A stretch of 34,120 nt of DNA, taken from assembly GCA_002401685.1 (NCBI GenBank), contig NVTU01000001.1, positions 1-34,120 of the forward strand, in the 5' to 3' direction. The notes under the pieces were generated by a model that had not been told where the DNA came from, searched no databases, and saw nothing but the letters and a program-made list of their open reading frames with translations. The DNA comes from Kordiimonadales bacterium. GTDB taxonomy: Bacteria; Pseudomonadota; Alphaproteobacteria; Sphingomonadales; Kordiimonadaceae. This document shows, piece by piece, positions 8,345 through 16,414 of this stretch (within the stretch, counting starts at the first letter, position 1; every line of letters begins with the position of its first letter). The position numbers and the translations under genes were made by a program.

Positions 8345-8794
8345 TTAGGCGTTCTGTGATTCCTTGATCATATCAGCAGCTTTGGTTGGCGGCATTTCGT
8401 CAAATACTGCAAGGCCCTCGCCGCAGCTAGCCCATTTAGGGGCCCGGCTTGCATATACAAGGACAGATGGACTGATTGCATCGGGGTTATCCAGACTAGA
8501 GGCTCGCAAGAACATCATGCCCGAGATATCAGCATTTGAATTATAAATTGAGCTGCTGCAGTTGGGGCAAAAATGATGCAGAATCCTGTTGCCGCTGTCG
8601 GCTTGCGTCTCATAGCTTTTCAGTTCGCCGCTAATCTTTACAGCGTCGGCCGCCATTGGCACATGGGTGCTGTGGCTAGTGCCGCTGGATTTGCGGCATG
8701 CCACACAAGCACAGTGTACGGCTAGTGTAGGCTCCGCACTAACCGTATAGCTAACCGCGCCGCACAGGCAACTGCCTGAAAGGTGATTCTCCAT
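8345..8794 (-). CDS. GFA (CENP-V/Mss4-fold) family zinc protein, second copy
   Basis: A 149-residue GFA-family protein. The three cysteine clusters are SCLCGAV (about 8-14), CACVACRKSSGT (about 29-40) and FCPNCSSSIY (about 74-83); the third has Ser where CxxCG usually has Gly. The family includes the glutathione-formaldehyde activating protein, but most members have no proven reaction. It is divergent from the HxlR regulator, with a perfect inverted repeat 33 bases before its start codon, which suggests it is the regulated target. It differs clearly from the other GFA protein at 2646-3086. Confidence 0.92.
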   Translation of the reverse strand: MENHLSGSCLCGAVSYTVSAEPTLAVHCACVACRKSSGTSHSTHVPMAADAVKISGELKSYETQADSGNRILHHFCPNCSSSIYNSNADISGMMFLRASSLDNPDAISPSVLVYASRAPKWASCGEGLAVFDEMPPTKAADMIKESQNA

Positions 8795-9120
8795 TATCTT
8801 TCTTCCTTAAAAAATAGTACGTTGCAAAGATAGTTACTTGTAACTTGCAATTAACAAGTAACTATCTTCTTCACCCGCTTGCGTCAAGGGCCAAAGCATA
8901 TTATCCACCTTAAGGAGACAGATGCTAAATAAGGAGCACTATTGGTGCCGCGCAAAGACAGCGCCGGCATCAGCCTTCGGGGCATTAGATCGGTAATTAT
9001 GCGAGCATGCCACGCACGGAACTTATAAATGAGTATGGGTAGCGGGAGTTATGCGGCCAAGGCCACAACAGTTGCAGACTCCACTTACGACCGCGCACTG
9101 AGAAAGATCAGGACCTATAG
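8795..9120. other. Intergenic region between GFA and HxlR genes
   Basis: This 326-base divergent region holds the inverted repeat at 8827-8868. It also contains a 24-codon open frame (8922-8996) preceded by TTAAGGAGA (8910-8918), a good ribosome binding site; the predicted peptide MLNKEHYWCRAKTAPASAFG... is not recognisable, and it could be a leader peptide or chance. No clear RNA gene is seen in the remainder. Confidence 0.4.
8827..8868. promoter_or_regulatory. Perfect 15-bp inverted repeat, candidate operator for the HxlR regulator
   Basis: AAGATAGTTACTTGT (8827-8841) and ACAAGTAACTATCTT (8854-8868) are perfect complements separated by 12 bases. A smaller nested palindrome, GTTAC-TT-GTAAC, lies at 8833-8844. 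Dyads of this kind are typical HxlR/MarR-type operators. The site lies 33-74 bases upstream of the GFA gene start, where it could cover the -10/-35 region. That the HxlR protein encoded at 9121 is the binder is inference from position. Confidence 0.65.
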
Positions 9121-9471
9121 ATGACCACAGAATTTCGCTCTCCTTGCCCTATCGCGTCAACGCTTGATATCATCGGCGACCGCTGGACGCTTATCATTAT
9201 TCGCGACCTGCTGAACGGGAAAAAACGGTTCTCGGAATTCCTGACGTCCCCTGAAAAAATCACCACCAGCGTTTTAACTACCCGGTTGGGCGCGCTTGAA
9301 GCCAATGGGCTTGTTGCCCGCGAAATCTACCAAACCAAGCCAAAACGTTACGAATATATACTCGCCGATAAAGGCCGACAGCTAGTGCCCATTCTGCAGG
9401 CCATGTGTGTATGGGGCAACACCTTCATTGACGATACTTGGGCGCCGCCTGCATCCTTCATGCAGCAGTAA
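9121..9471 (+). CDS. HxlR-family transcriptional regulator
   Basis: A 116-residue winged helix-turn-helix regulator. The family signature is complete: a single Cys near the N-terminus (SPCPIASTLDIIGDRWTLII), then the recognition region KRFSEFLTSPEKITTSVLTTRLGALEANG and wing YILADKGRQLVPIL. Two cysteines are present, one near the N-terminus at the position used for thiol-based sensing of electrophiles in several HxlR proteins (for example YodB-type), so redox or quinone sensing is possible. AGGA at 9110-9113 precedes the ATG by seven bases. It is divergent from the second GFA gene and convergent, 12 bases apart, with the DUF817 gene. Confidence 0.92.
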   Translation: MTTEFRSPCPIASTLDIIGDRWTLIIIRDLLNGKKRFSEFLTSPEKITTSVLTTRLGALEANGLVAREIYQTKPKRYEYILADKGRQLVPILQAMCVWGNTFIDDTWAPPASFMQQ

Positions 9472-9483
9472 ACCTAACGGCTT

Positions 9484-10257
9484 TTAGTGCGCTTCAGCTT
9501 CTGGTTTTTGAATAAGCGTTAGCAATACGCCGCTAATAATCATCAGCAGGAACCAAGCCCCAAGCTTGCTTGTCGGAACCAATTGCCAGCCGCCATTTTG
9601 ACTGGGATACAGCCATATATTGCCAAATGTTGCGATATTTTCTGCGATCCAGATAAAGAAAGCTCCGAGGAACATCGCAAGCAGTATCGGCATACGGTAA
9701 CGCCCCTGTTTCACGGAAAAATAAATCCAGCACCGGCCAAAGATCAGAGCCGTTACGGCAAACAAACCGTACCGCACATCCAACACAAAATGGTGGCTAA
9801 AGAAATTAATATAGATCGCAGTACCCAGCAGTGCCGTGACATAATAAGGCGGATAATGGTCGAAACGAAAATCGAAGCTGCGCCACACGCGGGCGAAATA
9901 GCTGCCGACGGCAGAATACATAAAACCTGAGAAAAGCGGCACACCCATTAGCCGGATAATATTTTCTTCTGGGTAAACCCAGGACCCTACGTGGGTCTTA
10001 AACAGTTCCATCACTGTGCCAACGATGTGAAAGAGCAGAATAATTTTGGCTTCGTTGCAGGTCTCCAGTTTAAACGCCAACAGAAAAAACTGAATAGCCA
10101 GTGCCCACAGAAACAGGAAGTCATAACGCGCTAAGGCGGCATTCTCAGGGTAATAGAAGCTTGTGACGAGTATTGCGAACAGCAGCAGCCCGCCAAAGAT
10201 GCAAGCCCAAGCTTGCTTCAGACCAAACCACCAAAATTCAGACATAAATCTCGCCAC
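9484..10257 (-). CDS. DUF817 family integral membrane protein
   Basis: A 257-residue polytopic membrane protein with roughly eight hydrophobic segments (for example ACIFGGLLLFAILVTSFYY near 18-36, FLFLWALAIQFFLLAF near 47-62 and LLAMFLGAFFIWIAENIATF near 190-210). Conserved family text includes ETCNEAKIILLFHIVGTVMELFKT and GSWVYPEE. DUF817 proteins have no established function. It lies 25 bases downstream of uup on the same strand and is probably co-transcribed with it, although this may be just local arrangement. Confidence 0.87.
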   Translation of the reverse strand: MARFMSEFWWFGLKQAWACIFGGLLLFAILVTSFYYPENAALARYDFLFLWALAIQFFLLAFKLETCNEAKIILLFHIVGTVMELFKTHVGSWVYPEENIIRLMGVPLFSGFMYSAVGSYFARVWRSFDFRFDHYPPYYVTALLGTAIYINFFSHHFVLDVRYGLFAVTALIFGRCWIYFSVKQGRYRMPILLAMFLGAFFIWIAENIATFGNIWLYPSQNGGWQLVPTSKLGAWFLLMIISGVLLTLIQKPEAEAH

Positions 10258-10282
10258 AGGGGCTCCGTATTATTGGTGCAGG

Positions 10283-12091
10283 CTAACTGTTGAGGCTATC
10301 CTTCAGCTCTTCAAGTTCCAACCAGCGCAGTTCTTTTTCTTCAAGCTCAGTTCGTGTCTGATCGATTGTCTTCGATAAAGCATCGAACTTTGTCGGATCT
10401 TTGGCGTACAGTTTGGGATCCGATAGCTCAGCTTCCATCTGCGCCAATTGCATTGTCATGCTCTCAACCTCTGCCGGCAGCATATCAAGCGCGCGCTGAT
10501 CTTTATAGCTGAGTTTTGCCTTCTTTTTACCGGTAGTGGAAACAAGTTTCACAACTTTATTTTTGCCGGTTTTTTCCTTGGCAGCCTCTTTCCGTGCGAG
10601 CTTGCGCTGATGCATATAATCACTGTAACCGCCTGCATATTCCACAATGGTGCCGTCGCCTTCTAACACAATTGAGCTGGTAACAACTCGGTCGAGGAAG
10701 TTCCGGTCATGGGACACGAGTAGGATGGTGCCTTTATAGTCAGCCAAAACTTCTTGAAGCAAATCAAGCGTATCCATATCCAAGTCGTTGGTCGGCTCAT
10801 CAAGCACCATCAGGTTGGAAGGTTTAGCGAAATTAGCCGCGATAAGCAGTCGGTTACGCTCACCGCCAGAGAGAGAGGCTACCGGCATATGCGCAACGCT
10901 TGGGTCGAAGAGGAACTCCTTCAGATAGGTCATAATATGGCGAGTCTCATCGCCGATATGCATCCATTCGCCCTTGCCGCCCGTCAGCACATCCATGATC
11001 GTCATGTCGTCTTTAAGCTCGGCACGCTTCTGATCAATAACGAGTGGTAACAGATTGGTGCCTAAAACGACTGTGCCCTCATCAGGGGCAATCTCGCCCA
11101 TCAGGGTTTTCAGCAACGTTGATTTACCAGCCCCGTTTGGCCCAATAATGCCTATCCTGTCGCCGCGCACGATACGCGTTGAGAACCCTTCGAACAGCTG
11201 ACGGCCATCATAATTTTTGCCAATATTCTTGGCCTCAATAACACGCACACCTGACTTGCCACCGCCCGCTACAGAAATTTTAACAGTACCGGTCGCCTTA
11301 ACTGTATCTCTGCGGTCCTGCCTCAGGCCCTGCAAGCGCCGCATCCGGCCCTGGTTCCGCGTCCGGCGGGCGCTGATGCCCTCTACCGACCAACGCGTTT
11401 CTTCCTTGATATGTTTGTCGAGCTTTTTGAGCGCTACTTTTTCTTCCTCAAAAACCTTTTCCTGCCATTCTTCAAACTTTTCAAACTTGTCGTCCATACG
11501 GCGTACTTTGCCGCGGTCGAGCCACAAGCAGGCAGAGGACAGGTTATTCAAGAAAGTCCGGTCGTGACTGATCAACACCATCGCCCCGCGCCAACCGCGC
11601 AGATAGTTCTCTAGCCAGCGGATCGTATCGATATCCATATGGTTGGTCGGCTCATCTAAGAGCAGCAGATCAGGCTCGCCAATAAGCGACCTGCCAAGCG
11701 CCGCGCGCCGCAGCTCCCCGCCAGACGCAGTCTCAACGGTGGTGGTGCCATCAATTTTCAGCTCGTCTACCAACACATCAGCGCGGTAGGTTTGGTCCTG
11801 TTCGTCTTCAGGCAGGCCGCTGACAATAAAATCATGCAGCGTTGCGTAGCCGCTGGTATCAGGTTCCTGCGCCAAATAAGCCACACTGGTGCCAGGCTGG
11901 ACCCAGCGCTCACCGCCGTCGCCTTGTATCAAGCCAGCAACCACTTTCATCAATGTGGATTTACCGGCACCGTTGCGCCCAACCAGACACAGCCGATCGT
12001 TGGCACCAATGTGCATGTCTAACTGATCCAAAATAGGGTCAGAACCCCAGTGCAATTCGATGCTACGTAAACTCAAAATTGGCGGTGCCAT
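10283..12091 (-). CDS. uup: ABC-F family ATPase, Uup type
   Basis: A cytoplasmic tandem ATPase of 602 residues with no membrane segments. Two nucleotide-binding domains are complete: Walker A GRNGAGKSTLMK (about 38-49) and GPNGAGKSTLLK (about 319-330); signatures SGGELRRAALG and LSGGERNRLLIAA; Walker B LLLLDEPTNHMD and LMVLDEPTNDLD. The linker holds the Arg-rich RRTRNQGRMRRLQGLRQDRR. The C-terminal lysine-rich segment followed by a predicted coiled coil (about 520-602) matches the Uup DNA-binding domain and separates it from EttA. Uup is linked to ribosome function and to transposon excision and replication-intermediate processing. It is divergent from the PH-domain operon. Confidence 0.93.
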   Translation of the reverse strand: MAPPILSLRSIELHWGSDPILDQLDMHIGANDRLCLVGRNGAGKSTLMKVVAGLIQGDGGERWVQPGTSVAYLAQEPDTSGYATLHDFIVSGLPEDEQDQTYRADVLVDELKIDGTTTVETASGGELRRAALGRSLIGEPDLLLLDEPTNHMDIDTIRWLENYLRGWRGAMVLISHDRTFLNNLSSACLWLDRGKVRRMDDKFEKFEEWQEKVFEEEKVALKKLDKHIKEETRWSVEGISARRTRNQGRMRRLQGLRQDRRDTVKATGTVKISVAGGGKSGVRVIEAKNIGKNYDGRQLFEGFSTRIVRGDRIGIIGPNGAGKSTLLKTLMGEIAPDEGTVVLGTNLLPLVIDQKRAELKDDMTIMDVLTGGKGEWMHIGDETRHIMTYLKEFLFDPSVAHMPVASLSGGERNRLLIAANFAKPSNLMVLDEPTNDLDMDTLDLLQEVLADYKGTILLVSHDRNFLDRVVTSSIVLEGDGTIVEYAGGYSDYMHQRKLARKEAAKEKTGKNKVVKLVSTTGKKKAKLSYKDQRALDMLPAEVESMTMQLAQMEAELSDPKLYAKDPTKFDALSKTIDQTRTELEEKELRWLELEELKDSLNS

Positions 12092-12239
12092 AATACTTCT
12101 ACTTTAAACGGTGCTTGAGAATTGCCTGCCTTATACCCACTTACAGTTATAAGAGACAAGCATCAAAAAATTAGCTAAAGACTAGATACAGATAAACCGC
12201 ATTTGGGGTGCGCGGATAACTTGGGTTAGGGGACTAGAA

Positions 12240-12833
12240 TTGACCGACACAGTTTTTGAAAATGCTACCGTTGAGGAAAGCGCCCTACCGACGGCAGCTG
12301 ATCTTTCTTTCGAAGGCCTTGCGCCAACCTATGCCCGCACGCTGATTATCGAATGGCTGATATTTTGGTCGTTTTTCGCCGCCATTAGCATTGGCATAAA
12401 TTTCATCCCCAAAGTGGAAATGTGGCTCTTCAAACATTGGTGGGTCTACCTGCCTTTAATAGCCGTTATCGGATCGGTCTTCATATGGGCACCGGCAGTT
12501 ACAAAAGCACGCGGCTTTGCAGTGCGCGAGCGCGACATTCACTATAAAGCAGGTATTTTCTGGCGGAAAACAGTATCGCTGCCGTATAATCGTATTCAAC
12601 ATGTTGAGCTGGAAAGCGGTCCCTTAGAGCGCTTTTTTAAACTAAACACCCTGAAATTTTTCACCGCAGGCGGTTATAAGGCCGATATGAAAATCCCTGC
12701 GCTGCAATTCGAACGCGCCAGCAAGCTGCGCACTTATGTTGTAAAAATGGCTGCTGTTATTGAAGATACTTCAGATGACAGCGGCGCAGCAACAGCAGAC
12801 CAATCAAGCATCAATTCGGACGGCGACGCATGA
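12240..12833 (+). CDS. Bacterial PH-domain membrane protein, YdbS-like
   Basis: A 197-residue membrane protein. Two hydrophobic segments near 36-58 and 66-86 (LIFWSFFAAISIGINFI and WVYLPLIAVIGSVFIW) are followed by a bacterial PH (bPH2/DUF304) domain about 90-165, with the family hallmark KTVSLPYNRIQHVELESGPLERFF. The start is TTG at 12240; AGGGGA at 12228-12233 lies six bases before it and no better in-frame start fits. Its end overlaps the following gene by four bases (ATGA at 12830-12833). YdbS-YdbT pairs protect Bacillus against some bacteriocins; the role here is unknown. Confidence 0.88.
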   Translation: MTDTVFENATVEESALPTAADLSFEGLAPTYARTLIIEWLIFWSFFAAISIGINFIPKVEMWLFKHWWVYLPLIAVIGSVFIWAPAVTKARGFAVRERDIHYKAGIFWRKTVSLPYNRIQHVELESGPLERFFKLNTLKFFTAGGYKADMKIPALQFERASKLRTYVVKMAAVIEDTSDDSGAATADQSSINSDGDA

Positions 12834-14389
12834 ATACGGCCGAGTTGCTAGACACCCAAGAAGGGGCTGACAAATGGCAGCGGCTAGCGCCTGCGGCCAT
12901 CATTCATTTTGCGGTTCAATTTGTTGTGGTTTTTGTCAAACAAGTTATCCAGGGACTGCTGCCGATTATCGCTATCGTATTCACCGCTGGTGAAAATCGT
13001 TGGCTGATCATATCGCTCATAGCCATCGGCTCCGCAGCGCTGCTCCTGATTGCTGCTGTGCTCAGTTACCTAAAATTTCGGTTTCGCTTGTCCGGCGATA
13101 CGTTTTTAATTCAAAAAGGTGTCTTTAAGCGCAAACGCTTGTCGCTTGGCTATAACCGCATCCAAAATGTGTCATTTGCGCAGCCTATTTACTTTCGGCC
13201 CTTTAACCTGATTGTTCTCGGCATCGAAAGCGCTGGCTCTTCTAGCAAAGAAGTGAACCTTTCTGGCATACCGCGCGCATTAGCCGAGGAAATCCGGGCG
13301 ACTGTATTTAAAAGCCACGCTGCTGCAAAAAGCGGCACCGAAGCCGCCGACACTGCAATGACTGGTGAAACAGCGCTTCCTGCAGAAGAGCAAACCATTA
13401 TCAGCCAACCTATTTCGGAATTGGTACGCTATGGCCTCAGCAACAGTGGGATTTGGGTTTACGCGGGCTTGCTCGGTGCAGCCGCATCCCAGCTCCAGCA
13501 GGCCGAAATCGATTTCATTTCGTTCCCATTTATCGAGAATTTATTTGTTGAATTAAAAGCTTACAGTAATTTTGTTGCGTTCATTGTTACCGTTTTTTCA
13601 GCTGCTATTGTTATTTTCACTGTGGTGATTTTCCTCTCGGTTACTGGCTCGATCATTGTTAATTACAAATATCACTTAACTTGGGGTAACCGACGTTTTC
13701 ACCGGACGCGTGGCTTGTTTGAGCGTCAAGAAATGAGCCTGCCCGAAAACAAAGTACAGAGCCTTGTTATCAATCAAGGGTGGCCGGCCCGCCTTGTCGA
13801 CCGTTTTCATTTGCAACTGAAACAAGTGGGCTTTGGCAACATCCCTGGCCAACCGGGGCAAGGTAACGCCAATAAATTCCTGGTTCCCAGTGTTACCGAA
13901 GATTTCCTGCAAGGGTTTTCAAATATACTGTATCCCGATTTTCAGTGGTCAGACTTAAAGCTTAACCCGATCGACAAAAGCTTCACTAAGAAAGCTGTGC
14001 TGTGGATCATTTTACCGATCTCAATTCTACCAACAATTGGCCTCACTATTGGCGTCGGCTTTTTGGGGCTCTTACCGCTTCTTGCCGCGCCGCTATCCGC
14101 TCCTATCATCATGCGTGTCCGCTCGCAGTATGGGTATGCTACGGATGGAAGGCACGGCGTTTTCCGCTCAGGGTTTATTGGCCATAAGCTAACAGTATTT
14201 TCTTTCTACAAAGTACAAACTGTTGCCGTAATGCAAACACCAGGGCAGCGCCGGAGAGGCCTTGCTACTTTAGAAATAAAAATGGCGGGCTCCACCACGG
14301 AAATCCCGTACATGCCGCTAACAGATGCCAACCGTTGGCGTGACAGCATTCTTTATGAAATTGAAAGCAGCGATAAAAGCTGGATGTAA
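12830..14389 (+). CDS. Multi-PH-domain membrane protein, YdbT-like
   Basis: A 519-residue membrane protein that pairs with the smaller PH protein before it. Several hydrophobic pairs (about 27-46 and 55-80; about 195-215; about 240-275; about 385-425) alternate with PH-type repeats: KRKRLSLGYNRIQNVSFAQP (about 100-119), ERQEMSLPENKVQSLVINQG (about 300-320) and KLTVFSFYKVQTVAVMQTPG (about 450-470). Each carries the conserved Arg/Lys-x-LS-x-x-x-N/KxQ pattern of DUF304. Three PH copies and about six membrane segments fit the YdbT architecture. Coupled by a four-base overlap, the two proteins probably form one complex. Confidence 0.88.
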   Translation: MNTAELLDTQEGADKWQRLAPAAIIHFAVQFVVVFVKQVIQGLLPIIAIVFTAGENRWLIISLIAIGSAALLLIAAVLSYLKFRFRLSGDTFLIQKGVFKRKRLSLGYNRIQNVSFAQPIYFRPFNLIVLGIESAGSSSKEVNLSGIPRALAEEIRATVFKSHAAAKSGTEAADTAMTGETALPAEEQTIISQPISELVRYGLSNSGIWVYAGLLGAAASQLQQAEIDFISFPFIENLFVELKAYSNFVAFIVTVFSAAIVIFTVVIFLSVTGSIIVNYKYHLTWGNRRFHRTRGLFERQEMSLPENKVQSLVINQGWPARLVDRFHLQLKQVGFGNIPGQPGQGNANKFLVPSVTEDFLQGFSNILYPDFQWSDLKLNPIDKSFTKKAVLWIILPISILPTIGLTIGVGFLGLLPLLAAPLSAPIIMRVRSQYGYATDGRHGVFRSGFIGHKLTVFSFYKVQTVAVMQTPGQRRRGLATLEIKMAGSTTEIPYMPLTDANRWRDSILYEIESSDKSWM

Positions 14390-14398
14390 ACTAACTAG

Positions 14399-14414
14399 GG
14401 CGGACCACTCCGCC
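14399..14414. terminator. Short GC-rich hairpin, weak terminator candidate
   Basis: GGCGGA (14399-14404) and TCCGCC (14409-14414) pair around a four-base loop, ten bases after the stop of the PH-domain gene and before the convergent MarR gene. No T run follows on either strand, so this is only a possible termination or mRNA-end structure. Confidence 0.35.
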
Positions 14415-14479
14415 TTAGCAGTATCGCTGGTCCGAATTTGCCCTTGGACAAACTATTGCATTGAACCAACTGGCCGCAG

Positions 14480-14992
14480 CTAGCGATTTTCATCCATAAA
14501 GGTGCGTACTTTTTCCAACTCTGGCATTATACCCTGAAAAATATCCGCTCCAAGCTCGTCAACGATTGACGCAAAAAGCGGCATCACTTCCATCAACGCT
14601 TTCTCCCGCGCGCCTCTTCCTGCGGCGGTAATACGCAGCACCTTGGCACGGCCATCTACAGGATCTGGCGACAAAGTAATATACCCTTTTGCTTCTAACC
14701 CTTGAATCGTGTTTGTCATGGTGGAGCGATTAACCTGAAAGGTGGATGCCAGTTCGGCTGGGCTGGTTGAGGATTTATCCAGCCTCATCATATGGTTCAA
14801 CACCCCAAAGTGAGGCTCCTTCATCCCGTCCGGCAAAACACGTTCAAGTTTGGTGCGTGCTAACTGTTCAATAATTGCAATTTCAGTGAAGAAGCGCGCG
14901 ACCATGCCGGCTGTGCCTCCACTCATTTTCGTTTCATCATTCAATTGCGTCTCGTCAGTCATGCCTTGATCAATCTGGTTTTCATTGGCCAC
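14480..14992 (-). CDS. MarR-family transcriptional regulator
   Basis: A 170-residue winged helix-turn-helix regulator. The core (about 58-125) reads HFGVLNHMMRL, then the recognition helix FQVNRSTMTNTIQGLEAKGY and the wing SPDPVDGRAKVLRITAAGR, with the acidic-Arg wing pattern DPxDGR of the family. It overlaps the upstream nitroreductase-like gene by 34 bases; AAGGTGG just before 14992 supports that start, while a second ATG at 14962 overlaps the upstream stop by four bases. The paired palindromes at 16116-16157 are very likely its operator, giving autoregulation with the nitroreductase-like gene. There are no cysteines, so sensing is probably by ligand binding. Confidence 0.92.
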   Translation of the reverse strand: MANENQIDQGMTDETQLNDETKMSGGTAGMVARFFTEIAIIEQLARTKLERVLPDGMKEPHFGVLNHMMRLDKSSTSPAELASTFQVNRSTMTNTIQGLEAKGYITLSPDPVDGRAKVLRITAAGRGAREKALMEVMPLFASIVDELGADIFQGIMPELEKVRTFMDENR

Positions 14993-16095
14993 CTTGGACT
15001 TGGTTCAATTCTAGGGCCGTAACCGATACGTGCAAACATCTGTAGGCGCGACGGCGCTTCAATACCGAGCGACTTGTGGAGGGCAGCGTATAACTCATCC
15101 ATTTCCGAATATTCCTGTAGAGCCTGACTAAGAGGATGCACCGCCAAACCTAGCTGTGTCGCGCGTAAATTCAGGCGAACCCAGTCCCTACCCGCGATTA
15201 ATTGCTGGGTCCGTGTATTGCCCGCAGACGTGATCCATACGTAGCCCATGGCGCTGTGCAGCATTTCATCGTAAATTTTCATGCCTTGCTTAAAGGATGT
15301 TGATGCTGGGTCGCCGACATTTTCGCGTGTCATCAGGCCCGTAACATTCATCAACTCAAACGCAGGGCCCCCAAAATCAATACCGTCAGGGTTTGCTTCA
15401 ATCTCGGTCTTACCAAACCGCATTAGATCAACACTTTCCTGCATTGTGCGCGGCGTTAGCGTTTCAACCTCATGTGCGTTCCAACTGAGCTCGCGCAATC
15501 CTGTGATAACGCCCATATCCACCGTGCCTCCATGCCGTTCGCCGGAAACCAAATCAGCAAGCAGCGTTGAGGCAATCGGCTTCGATATATCAAAGGGCTC
15601 CTTCACTGACCGCCTGTCAAAAACAGCATCAAACAACTGATCTTTTTTGACAATTTCTTTTACGAGCCTGATCCGAGCCACCCGGCGGCTATCAAGCCGG
15701 GGTGACGGCTCTCCGTCAGGGAATGGGACAATTGTGGCTTTATAGCCAGCTTCAGCAGCCGCCATGCGGAATAACTCGCTAAAGCATCCCAACCCAACGG
15801 TGATTTGGCGATCGAACGGGTCTGTTTCAGGCAAACGGCGGTCCAAATCGCAATATAGGTCTAGCGCATCGTCACCAATAAGCTGCACCAGCCAAGGCTG
15901 GCGATTATGCGGGTTTGGTGACAGTACGGCATACGCCAGCGCATCAAGCCTTGCGTCGCCGTATCCAGTACCTGCTTGCCTCCAAGGTGCCAGAGCACGA
16001 TCTGGGTTTCGGGTGCCCGCCCATATTCCGCCACCAACTCCTAGAACCACTATTGCTGCCACACCTGTCTTCAATATCATTCGCCGGGAAACCAT
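14959..16095 (-). CDS. Tat-exported or membrane-anchored nitroreductase-fold (Acg-like) protein
   Basis: A 378-residue protein of the nitroreductase superfamily, closest in feel to the Acg-type double-domain group that binds FMN. A twin-arginine signal (SRRMILK at about 3-9, then GVAAIVVLGVGGGIWAG) implies folded, cofactor-loaded export; the segment may remain as an anchor. SPNPHNRQPW near residue 60 is the FMN-binding N-terminal motif, and AMGYVWITSAGNTRTQQLIAGRDWVRLNLRATQLGL is the second half. I choose ATG at 16095; the frame is open up to a TTG at 16131, but that codon lies inside the operator dyad. It is cotranscribed with the MarR regulator and may act on the compound that the regulator senses. 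Confidence 0.82.
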   Translation of the reverse strand: MVSRRMILKTGVAAIVVLGVGGGIWAGTRNPDRALAPWRQAGTGYGDARLDALAYAVLSPNPHNRQPWLVQLIGDDALDLYCDLDRRLPETDPFDRQITVGLGCFSELFRMAAAEAGYKATIVPFPDGEPSPRLDSRRVARIRLVKEIVKKDQLFDAVFDRRSVKEPFDISKPIASTLLADLVSGERHGGTVDMGVITGLRELSWNAHEVETLTPRTMQESVDLMRFGKTEIEANPDGIDFGGPAFELMNVTGLMTRENVGDPASTSFKQGMKIYDEMLHSAMGYVWITSAGNTRTQQLIAGRDWVRLNLRATQLGLAVHPLSQALQEYSEMDELYAALHKSLGIEAPSRLQMFARIGYGPRIEPSPRWPMKTRLIKA

Positions 16096-16115
16096 TTTTC
16101 TGCTTTCTCTATTTT

Positions 16116-16157
16116 TATAGTTCGATATCAAATTATATAATTCGATATCGAACTATA
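16116..16157. promoter_or_regulatory. Two-site palindromic operator for the MarR regulator
   Basis: TATAGTTCGATATC (16116-16129) and GATATCGAACTATA (16144-16157) form a perfect 14-bp inverted repeat. Each arm is itself part of a dyad: TTCGATATCAAA (16121-16132) and the perfect palindrome TTCGATATCGAA (16141-16152). The two centres are 20 bp apart, about two helical turns, so two MarR dimers could bind on the same face. The site begins 21 bases upstream of the nitroreductase-like start codon. That the adjacent MarR protein binds it is inference from position and motif type. Confidence 0.75.
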
Positions 16158-16350
16158 TTCAAGACCTTTTCACAGCTTGACCACTAGAAAGCCATTTTAC
16201 TTTTGGGCCGCACGCCTAGTTGCTGTCACATTTAAGTGTTTAGTATCCGATAATTGAGACACCCAGCGGCAACGCTTGCAAAATCATCATTCGATCTTAG
16301 CATAAATCAATTTTATTCTATTATACCGGTAAAAACTCAACTTTAGATTA

Positions 16351-16378
16351 TTGAATTCGATTTTTTTGATCTTATATA
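16351..16378 (+). promoter_or_regulatory. Sigma70-type promoter candidate of the outer-membrane protein gene
   Basis: TTGAAT (16351-16356) and TATATA (16373-16378) are separated by 16 bases and lie about 37 bases before the start codon at 16415, in a very AT-rich stretch. The -35 box matches the consensus at the TTGA core. An alternative -10, TATATC at 16375-16380, would give an 18-base spacer. Confidence 0.5.
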
Positions 16379-16414
16379 TCCCCCTCTACAAACATTTTTA
16401 CATTGGGGATCACC

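Larger units (their letters stand above)
16096..16414. other. Intergenic region between nitroreductase-like and outer-membrane genes
   Basis: A 319-base AT-rich divergent region. It contains the MarR-type operator (16116-16157) on the left and the outer-membrane-protein promoter (about 16351-16378) on the right. No open frame or RNA gene was recognised between them. Confidence 0.6.
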
